NCBI GenBank assembly: GCA_003561495.1
Contig: PWWM01000192.1
Span: 1 to 17,686 of the forward strand
Origin: Gammaproteobacteria bacterium
Lineage (GTDB): Bacteria; Pseudomonadota; Gammaproteobacteria; Xanthomonadales; Wenzhouxiangellaceae
Direction: 5' to 3'
Length of the DNA: 17,686 bases
Within the stretch, counting starts at the first letter, position 1. Each line of letters begins with the position of its first letter. Below, piece by piece: positions 8,256 through 14,087 of the stretch. The notes beneath the pieces were generated by a model that was not told where the DNA came from, did no database searches, and was given only the letters and a program-made list of their open reading frames with translations. A program made the translations under genes and the position numbers.

Positions 8256-8295
8256 TCCGCACAGGGTCCGGACAACGTGACCCTGCCCCGGATCA
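8253..8295. terminator. Shared stem-loop spanning two convergent stop codons
   Basis: TGATCCG (8253-8259) pairs with CGGATCA (8289-8295), and inside it CAGGGTC (8262-8268) pairs with GACCCTG (8279-8285) around a ten-base loop. This is a 14-bp stem with a 2x3 internal loop. Its left edge is the nadB TGA and its right edge is the TGA of the minus-strand beta-helix gene. There is no T-tract on either side, so it is not a canonical intrinsic terminator. It may set or protect mRNA 3' ends in both directions. Confidence 0.55.
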
Positions 8296-10152
8296 AAGTA
8301 GTTCGAAGCGATCCTGGAATAGCAATTCTCCAAGGCGCTCGAAGGCGCCAAGATCAAAGGGCGTGCCCTCGCCGTCTTCACTGTTGGCGATGCCGCGTGG
8401 GAAGCCGTCCAGGTCGGTTTGCGGCGGGATCAGCGGGTTGGGCGTTCCAATCGGCAACAGTGCGCAGGCATCGACCGCCGGTGATTGCGCCGAGAGCCGG
8501 TAGTTGCCAGCCTGGGGGTTGACCAGCAACGGATCCTCGTCGATCAGCTGCACGACCAGCGCGGTATTGGTGGCCAGAGCCTCCATCGAATCGATCTCCG
8601 GAGCCACCACGCAGGCGGCCCGGTTGAGTGCATTGTCGCCATCGCCACGGTCGACGACCACGGTCTTTCCAGGCTGATCGATGACCAGTCCTTCCAGGGC
8701 CAGGCGCGCCTCGCGATCCTCTCCGCTGAACATGTCGATCAGCGTGTCATCGGACAGATCGCCCTGGTGATTGGCCAGTGTTGAGAACCGGATGACAACT
8801 TCGGTTATACCGGTATCGGGCGGCCCGCCACTGACCCGAATGGCATTGATCCTCAAGTTTGAATCGCCGGTCTCGTTGTCTGCGATCAGGGTATTTTCGA
8901 TCAGCATGTTGGCGCCATTTTGCGCTCGCACAACACCACCGTGCCCGGCCACCGAATTGCCGACGATCTCGGTCTGGCGGATCTCGGTGGTTGAACCAAA
9001 GCCACCGGTCACGATGAATCCCTGTCGGTCATCATCCTCGGCGACGTTGCCATGGATGATCGAACACGAACGCGACGTGGATTCGGCCGGGTTCTGGCAG
9101 GGCGCATCCATATCGGGCTCCATGGTCAGTGATGACCCCAATCCCACGTCGAAGGCGGCCGCCAGGGCTTGGGAAGCGTTGTTTTCGATGACGGTGTTGA
9201 TCAGGGCCGCTTCGGCCCCGTCGTTCAAGGAAATGCCTCCACCAAATACATCGGTTTCATTGCCACTGATGGTGACTGGCAAGCTCGGGTCGGAGCGATC
9301 TGCGTCGCTGCCGTCGAGCACAAGCTCGGCATCGTTGATGGCCCGAATGCCGCCACCACGTTCAACCGCGGTGTTGTTGCGCACGCCAAGATCGCCGGTG
9401 CCGCCGGAGTACAAGCGAACCTTGCAGTCATCGGCATGGATGCCGCCGCCGAATTCGGCGCTGTTGACGTGAATCGCTGTGCCTTGCTCGATGATGACTT
9501 CGGAATCGAGACAGGCGATACCACCGCCGTTCTCGTCGGCACTGTTGAGCACGATTTCATTGTCGCCCGTCAGCTCCAGGGTCGAGCCGGCGCCGACCCG
9601 GATGGCGCCACCGTCGGATTCGCTGGCGTTGAAGACAAACAAGGAGTCGCTGACCACGACGGTATGGTTGGTGTCAATTCCGAGCCCCCCGCCGTTGCCC
9701 GAGGTCGAGCCCTGGGCAATGTCGAAACGGGCAATCTCGACGTCGAGACTGGCGGCCGGATTGGGATTAAAGACCTCCAGGACACGCTGGGTAAAACCGC
9801 CGCGAAGGTCGGAGTTGTTGCCGAGCGTGTCGCTCCCGCATTCATCGTAGCCGCCCAGCAACCGGATCGAATTGCTGATGGTATAGGGCGCGTCGTTGTA
9901 GGTGCGGTCGTTGAGCACGCGCACCTCATCGCCATTGCCGGCATCGGACAGCGCCTCGGTCAGCGAATCGGTATCACACGGTCCGACACCGCCGACCCAG
10001 ATGATTTCTCCTCCGCGGTCGTCCGCGTGAGCGGGGGCGGCAAGGAGCATGAGCAGAAAAGTGATGGCTGGCAGGAGGGCAGGCGTTCGAGCCGTGCATG
10101 GGTGAGTTGGACAATCATTCCTTTTTGAATCGACCCAGATGGGTACTGACAT
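8293..10152 (-). CDS. Secreted beta-helix protein with choice-of-anchor Q-type C-terminal module
   Basis: The product has 619 residues from the ATG at 10152 (GGGAAAGAG just upstream); a GTG at 10182, preceded by AGGG, would add ten residues. The n-region is long, and a hydrophobic core ends at APAHA-DD near residue 43. The body is a right-handed beta-helix with Gly-rich, Pmp-like steps (NGGGLGI, DGGAIRVG, NGGGIACL, FGGGIHA, RGGGIRAI, FGGGISL), each marking one coil. The C-terminal part matches the choice-of-anchor Q pattern: PLLVNPQAGNYRLSAQSPAVDAC, then TDLDGFPRG and FDLGAFE. The last residues, LLFQDRFELL, resemble the end of the other beta-helix protein here. Paired cysteines suggest disulfides and export. 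It is probably a surface protein of unknown ligand; no catalytic residues can be named. It is divergent from the radical SAM gene and convergent with nadB. Confidence 0.85.
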   Translation of the reverse strand: MSVPIWVDSKRNDCPTHPCTARTPALLPAITFLLMLLAAPAHADDRGGEIIWVGGVGPCDTDSLTEALSDAGNGDEVRVLNDRTYNDAPYTISNSIRLLGGYDECGSDTLGNNSDLRGGFTQRVLEVFNPNPAASLDVEIARFDIAQGSTSGNGGGLGIDTNHTVVVSDSLFVFNASESDGGAIRVGAGSTLELTGDNEIVLNSADENGGGIACLDSEVIIEQGTAIHVNSAEFGGGIHADDCKVRLYSGGTGDLGVRNNTAVERGGGIRAINDAELVLDGSDADRSDPSLPVTISGNETDVFGGGISLNDGAEAALINTVIENNASQALAAAFDVGLGSSLTMEPDMDAPCQNPAESTSRSCSIIHGNVAEDDDRQGFIVTGGFGSTTEIRQTEIVGNSVAGHGGVVRAQNGANMLIENTLIADNETGDSNLRINAIRVSGGPPDTGITEVVIRFSTLANHQGDLSDDTLIDMFSGEDREARLALEGLVIDQPGKTVVVDRGDGDNALNRAACVVAPEIDSMEALATNTALVVQLIDEDPLLVNPQAGNYRLSAQSPAVDACALLPIGTPNPLIPPQTDLDGFPRGIANSEDGEGTPFDLGAFERLGELLFQDRFELL

Positions 10153-10282
10153 CAATCTCTTTCCCGTATCATTTGAGTTCACTACACCCTAACGCAGAAT
10201 GTCGACTCGTCGTGTCAAGGTCGGAAAAATCGGAAAAGAATTGTCCGGCGTGGCGCATTCGACAACTGCCCTGTTTGCAATC

Positions 10283-11167
10283 ATGATCAACTACATCGAA
10301 CCCGTCTTCCGCCCGCCCAGCGAGGCCCATTCACTGATTCTTCCGGTGACCAACGGCTGCTCCTGGAATCAGTGCACCTTCTGCGAGATGTACACCCAGC
10401 CGCAGAAGAAATTTCGCGCCCTGGATGAAGCCGTGGTACTGGAAACCATCGCCAATACCGGGCGCGTGCTCGGCGACCAGGTCCGCCGGGTTTTTCTGGC
10501 TGATGGCGATGCCCTGGTGTTGCCCACCCACCGACTGCTGAAAATTCTGAAAGCCATCGGTGAACACATGCCGGCGGTAACCCGGGTGTCCAGCTATTGT
10601 CTGCCGCGCAATCTCAAGCGGAAGTCGATTGATGAACTCAAGGAACTCAGGGACGCGGGGCTGGGGCTGGCCTACATTGGCGCCGAATCAGGTGATGACA
10701 CCGTGCTCGAGAAAGTCAACAAGTGCGAAACCTTCGATTCGACGCTCGATGCCCTGACCAAGCTGTCCGAGGCCGGCATTCGGCGCTCGGTGATGATACT
10801 CAACGGCCTGGGCGGAGAGATCCACTCCGACCGGCACGCCGACCATTCAGCGCGTCTGGCCAACGCCGCCCAACCCGAATACCTGGCCACCCTGGTGATC
10901 AGCTTCCCCCAGGGTGAGGCGCGCTTTCGCGCCGGCTTTCCGGAATGGTCACCACTGGACCAGATTGGCCTTTTCCGCGAAATGGAGCGTTTCCTGGCTG
11001 GCCTTGAATTACACAAGACCCTCTTTCGCTCCGACCATGCCTCGAACTGGCTGGTACTCAAGGGCACACTGGGTGGCGACAAGGAACGCTTGCTTGACCA
11101 GGTCCGCCAGGCCATCGCTCGTCCCGACCGGGCCCCTCTTCGACCGGAATGGGCTCGGGGCTTGTAA
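10283..11167 (+). CDS. Radical SAM protein, Elp3-like fold, unknown substrate
   Basis: The product has 294 residues. The ATG at 10283 gives MINYIEPVFRPPSEAHSLIL, which matches how I recall this family starting; an ATG at 10199 would add 28 residues of low similarity. Neither has a clear ribosome site. Cys26, Cys31 and Cys34 in NGCSWNQCTFCEMY form a C-x4-C-x2-C cluster motif for the SAM-cleaving [4Fe-4S], as in the COG1032-type family with GCSxNxCTFC. FLADGDALVLP and YIGAESGDDTVLEKVNK are the later SAM-binding strands of the TIM-barrel. There is no cobalamin-binding domain and no C-terminal TRAM domain. The substrate is unknown, and the neighbours do not suggest one. A small hairpin and the tatA promoter region follow directly. 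Confidence 0.85.
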   Translation: MINYIEPVFRPPSEAHSLILPVTNGCSWNQCTFCEMYTQPQKKFRALDEAVVLETIANTGRVLGDQVRRVFLADGDALVLPTHRLLKILKAIGEHMPAVTRVSSYCLPRNLKRKSIDELKELRDAGLGLAYIGAESGDDTVLEKVNKCETFDSTLDALTKLSEAGIRRSVMILNGLGGEIHSDRHADHSARLANAAQPEYLATLVISFPQGEARFRAGFPEWSPLDQIGLFREMERFLAGLELHKTLFRSDHASNWLVLKGTLGGDKERLLDQVRQAIARPDRAPLRPEWARGL

Positions 11168-11173
11168 TCGCGT

Positions 11174-11187
11174 TTGATTCGCGTCAA
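11174..11187. promoter_or_regulatory. FNR/ANR-type binding site candidate
   Basis: TTGAT-TCGC-GTCAA matches the FNR/ANR consensus TTGAT-N4-ATCAA in nine of ten positions. It lies within a perfect dyad, GTTTGA (11172-11177) and TCAAAC (11184-11189). The centre is 42.5 bases before the start point implied by the extended -10 at 11208-11216; class II FNR sites are centred at about -41.5. The same dyad could instead be a weak hairpin after the radical SAM stop codon. Confidence 0.45.
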
Positions 11188-11207
11188 ACCCGAACCGGCC
11201 CCCGGCC

Positions 11208-11216
11208 TGCTAAGAT
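11208..11216 (+). promoter_or_regulatory. tatA: Extended -10 element candidate for tatA
   Basis: TGC-TAAGAT fits the extended -10 form TGn-TAtaAT. The implied start is near 11223, giving a leader of about 28 bases before the tatA ATG. There is no matching -35 hexamer 16-18 bases upstream, which fits an activator-dependent promoter. Confidence 0.35.
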
Positions 11217-11250
11217 GGGAACAAGTTCAACAATTCAACCGGGATCGACC

Positions 11251-11457
11251 ATGGGCATTGGAAACATCGGAATCACCCAACTGATCATCGTGCTGGTGAT
11301 CGTCATGCTGGTGTTTGGCACCAAGAAGATCCGCAACCTCGGCGGCGACCTGGGCTCGGCCATTCGCGATTTTCGCAAGGGCATGAACGAAGTCGACGCG
11401 GCCAAGGCCGACATCGAGGCGGTCGGCAAGGACACCCAGGACAAACCACCCGCCTGA
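11251..11457 (+). CDS. tatA: Twin-arginine translocase subunit TatA
   Basis: The product has 68 residues. The ATG at 11251 has GGGA six bases upstream. One membrane helix (about 7-21, ITQLIIVLVIVMLVF) is followed by the family's Phe-Gly hinge (FGTKKI, 22-27), an amphipathic helix (IRNLGGDLGSAIRDFRKGMNE) and a charged tail. This is the pore-forming subunit that exports folded proteins carrying twin-arginine signals. TatB is usually longer and has a Pro hinge region of different sequence, so TatA/E is the better call. tatB and tatC are not adjacent: the gene upstream is a radical SAM protein and the one downstream a glycosyltransferase. Confidence 0.95.
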   Translation: MGIGNIGITQLIIVLVIVMLVFGTKKIRNLGGDLGSAIRDFRKGMNEVDAAKADIEAVGKDTQDKPPA

Positions 11458-11476
11458 TTCGCCCTGGGTCAGTGAT

Positions 11477-11495
11477 GCAGCATCAGCAATGCTGC
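11477..11495. terminator. Stem-loop after tatA
   Basis: GCAGCAT (11477-11483) pairs perfectly with ATGCTGC (11489-11495) around a five-base loop, 20 bases after the tatA stop. No T-tract follows, so termination by this hairpin alone is uncertain; mRNA 3'-end protection is also possible. Confidence 0.4.
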
Positions 11496-11576
11496 TCACC
11501 CCCTGTATGCATTCCCGGTGCCCCTCCCCAAAAGGGATCCTGAATTGTGAATCGAGCCTGCCAGGCTGATTAGAAA

Positions 11577-13550
11577 ATGGGCTTGACCCCCGACCGGCGT
11601 CATCTCCAGCGCCCAGTCACCGTCGGAGGGGTGCGTGCACAGACCGCTGTCACCTCGCGTTATGGCCTGGTTGGCCTGCTTGGCAGCTTGATCGATCTGC
11701 TGTGCTTTTACCTGTTGATGGCGTTGGAGCTGGACCTGGTTCCTGCACACATCACCAGTTTCATGGCTGCGGCCATCATCGTTCTTGTCCTCAAGAGTCG
11801 TTGGTCATTCCCGCGGGCCCACGCGCCGAATGACTCCACGGCGGCCTGCCTGGGTCGGTGTCTGCTGGTGATATGGATGGCTCTTGCAATGCGTGGAGGC
11901 ATTCTGGCCGGCCTGGTGTATGGCCTCGAACTGTCTCCGTCGCTGTCCATACTGCCTGCCATCGCAGCCAGTTCGATGATCGCTTTCCTGGGCTCGATGT
12001 TCTATGTCTTTCCCGCCCCTGACCACCAGCCCGCAGGCATTACTCGCTGGCGACTGGCCGCAGTGGCGGTGATCGCCTATGTTTTCATCCTGCGGCTGGT
12101 GTACCTGGTCAGCATCGACCTGATCCCTGACGAAATGTATTACTGGACCTGGTGGAATCTGCACCCGGAATTCAGTTATCTGGACCACCCGCCAATGGTA
12201 GCCTGGTTGATTGGCTTCAGCTCCTGGCTGATCGGAGACCACGCCTGGGGAGTACGCCTGTCGACGCTCGCGCTGTCGCCCTTGCTGGCCTGGTTCGTTT
12301 ACCTGACGGGACGCGACCTGATCAATCGGGATGCCGGTCTGATGGCGGCCATGCTGACGCTGGTCCTGCCTGGATATTTTGCCGGTGGATTCCTGATGAC
12401 GCCCGATGCCCCTTTGCTGACGGCCTGGGCCGGAGCACTGTATTTTCTTCAACGCGGCTTGATTCAGCATGATGGCCGTGCCTTCCTCTGGCTGGGCTTG
12501 ATGATGGGAATCGGTTTGCTGTCAAAGTATTCCATGGTGTGGCTGGCCCCTGCTGCCCTGGTCTTCATGCTGATCGACCGACAGGCTCGCGCCTGGTTTT
12601 TTCGACCGGAACCTTATCTGGGCGCTTTACTGGCAGCTCTGATGTTTTCACCGGTGCTGATCTGGAATCACATGAATGAATGGGCGTCATTCCAGTTTCA
12701 GGGGATGCGACGACTCGGGCATGAGCCACAAATATCCAGTCACATGATTCTGGTTTACCTGTTGATCATGCTGGCGCCGCTGGCCGGTTTCGTCGCCTTG
12801 TACGTACTGGGCCCGGTGCGCCGATTGCTGGCCCCGCTCACCCCGGCCCGACGGTTCATGATGGTGATGAGTCTGACGCCGGCCTTGATATTTGCATTGA
12901 TTGGCGGTTTCACCGAAATCAAGTTTCACTGGACCGTTCCTGTCTGGCTGGCACTGTTGCCGCTGATCGGCGCCACCATGTTGCCGAGCCTGGAAAACAC
13001 CCGGGCATGGCTTCGGCGAATCCAGAAACTCTGGCAACCCGCCATTGCCTTTAACCTCGTGTTGTTCGGCCTGGTCATGCACTACATCGCTCTGGGTCTT
13101 CCAGGGCTGGAATGGCGCGAACATGGACGCCATTACATGGGCTGGCCGGAGGTGACCAAAGCGATTGATGAGATCACCCTGGAACTGCAAACCGAGAGCG
13201 GCCAATATCCGCTGATTGTCGGCCTTTCGAAATGGGGCGCCGCGGCGGCTGTGAGCTTCCACACCGCCCACGACAACCATCACCGGATTACCGCCCGCAA
13301 CCTGGTCGGGTTGCCGGCCAGTCAGTGGGAGTACTGGTTCGATCCGGATGAGTTCGACGCCCATCAGCCGGTGCTGTTGTTTGCCCTGGAGACCGAGGTG
13401 CTCGAAAGTGAGCGGATCGATCTGGCCATCCTCGAGCCCGGCCCCGTGGAATCCCGACCCATTCTGCGCCGGGGCCAACAGATCCAGACGCTCCATTACC
13501 GCATCGGAAAGGGATTTCGCCCTGAGCAGGTTCGACGACCTGGAGAGTGA
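11577..13550 (+). CDS. GtrA-GT39 fusion: polyprenyl-phosphate-sugar flippase-like domain joined to an ArnT/PMT-type glycosyltransferase
   Basis: The product has 657 residues and is an integral inner-membrane protein. Residues 24-147 are a GtrA-like four-helix domain (RYGLVGLLGSLIDLLCFYLL, later LKSRWSFPR), thought in other systems to flip lipid-linked sugars. Residues 158 to about 500 are the PMT_2/GT39-type membrane domain. Asp185-Glu186 (IPDEMYYW) and Asp203-His204-Pro-Pro (YLDHPPMVAW) are the first-loop motifs used for metal and donor binding; TPDAPLL and GLLSKYSMVWLAPAALVF are further family signatures. About 500-657 is a soluble periplasmic C-terminal domain. The likely job is moving a sugar from an undecaprenyl-phosphate carrier to an envelope acceptor; donor and acceptor are unknown. 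The ATG at 11577 has only a weak AGAAA upstream, and a small dyad (AGCCTG-C-CAGGCT, 11555-11567) lies before it. An intrinsic terminator follows at 13626. Confidence 0.88.
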   Translation: MGLTPDRRHLQRPVTVGGVRAQTAVTSRYGLVGLLGSLIDLLCFYLLMALELDLVPAHITSFMAAAIIVLVLKSRWSFPRAHAPNDSTAACLGRCLLVIWMALAMRGGILAGLVYGLELSPSLSILPAIAASSMIAFLGSMFYVFPAPDHQPAGITRWRLAAVAVIAYVFILRLVYLVSIDLIPDEMYYWTWWNLHPEFSYLDHPPMVAWLIGFSSWLIGDHAWGVRLSTLALSPLLAWFVYLTGRDLINRDAGLMAAMLTLVLPGYFAGGFLMTPDAPLLTAWAGALYFLQRGLIQHDGRAFLWLGLMMGIGLLSKYSMVWLAPAALVFMLIDRQARAWFFRPEPYLGALLAALMFSPVLIWNHMNEWASFQFQGMRRLGHEPQISSHMILVYLLIMLAPLAGFVALYVLGPVRRLLAPLTPARRFMMVMSLTPALIFALIGGFTEIKFHWTVPVWLALLPLIGATMLPSLENTRAWLRRIQKLWQPAIAFNLVLFGLVMHYIALGLPGLEWREHGRHYMGWPEVTKAIDEITLELQTESGQYPLIVGLSKWGAAAAVSFHTAHDNHHRITARNLVGLPASQWEYWFDPDEFDAHQPVLLFALETEVLESERIDLAILEPGPVESRPILRRGQQIQTLHYRIGKGFRPEQVRRPGE

Positions 13551-13573
13551 ACGATGGTCACAGGGTCATCTGC

Positions 13574-13602
13574 TTGCACATCAAACCATTGATGGCGATA
13601 CT
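13574..13602 (+). promoter_or_regulatory. Weak promoter candidate with dyad in its spacer
   Basis: TTGCAC (13574-13579) and GATACT (13597-13602) are 17 bases apart. The spacer region holds a perfect dyad, CATCAA-ACCA-TTGATG (13579-13594). The hexamers match consensus only partly. Any transcript from here would meet the intrinsic terminator at 13626-13657 before reaching the precursor gene, which makes it either a leader RNA or not a promoter. Confidence 0.2.
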
Positions 13603-13625
13603 GAGCGCGGTTCCGGGCGGGTAGG

Positions 13626-13657
13626 AAAAATTTCAGGATTCCTGGAAATTTTTTTTT
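13626..13657 (+). terminator. Intrinsic (rho-independent) terminator
   Basis: AAAAATTTCAGG (13626-13637) pairs with CCTG-(G)-AAATTTTT around an ATT loop. The stem is 12 bp with one bulged G, and the 3' arm runs into nine consecutive T residues (13649-13657). It lies 75 bases after the GT39 stop and insulates the precursor gene from it. The A-rich 5' arm means it could work weakly in the other direction too. Confidence 0.8.
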
Positions 13658-13706
13658 ACCTGTGCTCGGTCTGATCAAGGACAATTTATCCAACGGAGTA
13701 ATCATC

Positions 13707-14072
13707 ATGACTGACAAGAAAGCACTGATTTCCACCGTCGGCACCGTTTCCGCGCTGTCGTTCTCTCTCGGCGCCATTGCCGGCGACCAGGCTGGAGGAG
13801 ACTTGTTCAAGGCCCAGGCCTTGCCCACCGGGTTCATGGCTGACGAGGTCAGCTTCCTTGAAGGCGCCTGTGGTGAAGGCGCCTGTGGCGAGGGGGCCTG
13901 TGGCGAAGGGGCCTGCGGCGAGAAGGAGGAAAAGGAAGAAAAGGAAGAGAAGGAAGAGGAAGAAAAGGGCGAAGAGGGTGCCTGTGGGGAAGGCGCTTGC
14001 GGCGAAGGGGCCTGTGGTGAAGGCGCTTGCGGTGAGGGCGCTTGCGGTGAAGGCGCCTGCGGCAGCCACTGA
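13707..14072 (+). CDS. HvfA-like RiPP precursor with ten EGACG repeats
   Basis: The product has 121 residues. The ATG at 13707 has GGAG eight bases upstream, one of the best ribosome sites in the window. Residues 1-25 look like a signal peptide (MTDKKALIST, hydrophobic core, AIA-GDQ). A short leader (LFKAQALPTGFM, 33-44) recalls the L-x-x-G-(Y/F)-M stretch of HvfA-type precursors. Four EGACG repeats (52-71) are followed by an 18-residue Lys/Glu linker (72-89) and six more repeats (90-119), ending in SH. All ten cysteines (55, 60, 65, 70, 93, 98, 103, 108, 113, 118) lie in the repeats. In known HvfA proteins EGKCG cysteines are converted by an MNIO enzyme into copper-binding oxazolone/thioamide groups; here Lys is replaced by Ala. 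The MNIO gene follows by 15 bases. Modification and copper binding are inferred. Confidence 0.88.
   Translation: MTDKKALISTVGTVSALSFSLGAIAGDQAGGDLFKAQALPTGFMADEVSFLEGACGEGACGEGACGEGACGEKEEKEEKEEKEEEEKGEEGACGEGACGEGACGEGACGEGACGEGACGSH
13860..13919 (+). repeat. Four tandem 15-bp units encoding EGACG
   Basis: Four in-frame 15-base units of the form GA(A/G)-GG(C/G)-GCC-TG(T/C)-GGY. Third positions vary between units, so the protein repeat is better conserved than the DNA, which points to selection on the peptide. Confidence 0.85.
13920..13969 (+). repeat. 50-base uninterrupted homopurine tract
   Basis: All 50 bases are A or G on the plus strand; they encode the Lys/Glu linker between the two repeat blocks. 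Such tracts can form triplex DNA and are prone to length change. Confidence 0.85.
13974..14063 (+). repeat. Six tandem 15-bp units encoding EGACG
   Basis: Six in-frame 15-base units continue the EGACG series after the linker. GCC/GCT and TGT/TGC alternate between units, so this is not a recent identical expansion. Confidence 0.85.
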
Positions 14073-14087
14073 AACCGGTTCTGACCC

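Noticed and set aside
9169..10128. Plus-strand open frame of 319 codons opposite the second beta-helix gene.
   Set aside because: It is a shadow of the Gly-rich repeats on the minus strand, with no start signal and no domain.
10146..10172. CTGACA and TATCAT pair before the radical SAM gene.
   Set aside because: The spacer is only 15 bases and the first hexamer overlaps the start of the divergent gene; the evidence is too weak.
10199..10282. Earlier ATG that would lengthen the radical SAM protein by 28 residues.
   Set aside because: The added stretch has no ribosome site and does not look like the family N-terminus.
13860..14063. Repeated units that could suggest a CRISPR or minisatellite array.
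   Set aside because: The units are 15 bases, contiguous, in frame and without spacers, and encode EGACG.
13707..14072. Classing the Cys-rich protein as a metallothionein.
   Set aside because: A signal peptide, a regular EGACG spacing and an adjacent MNIO gene fit an HvfA-like modified precursor better.
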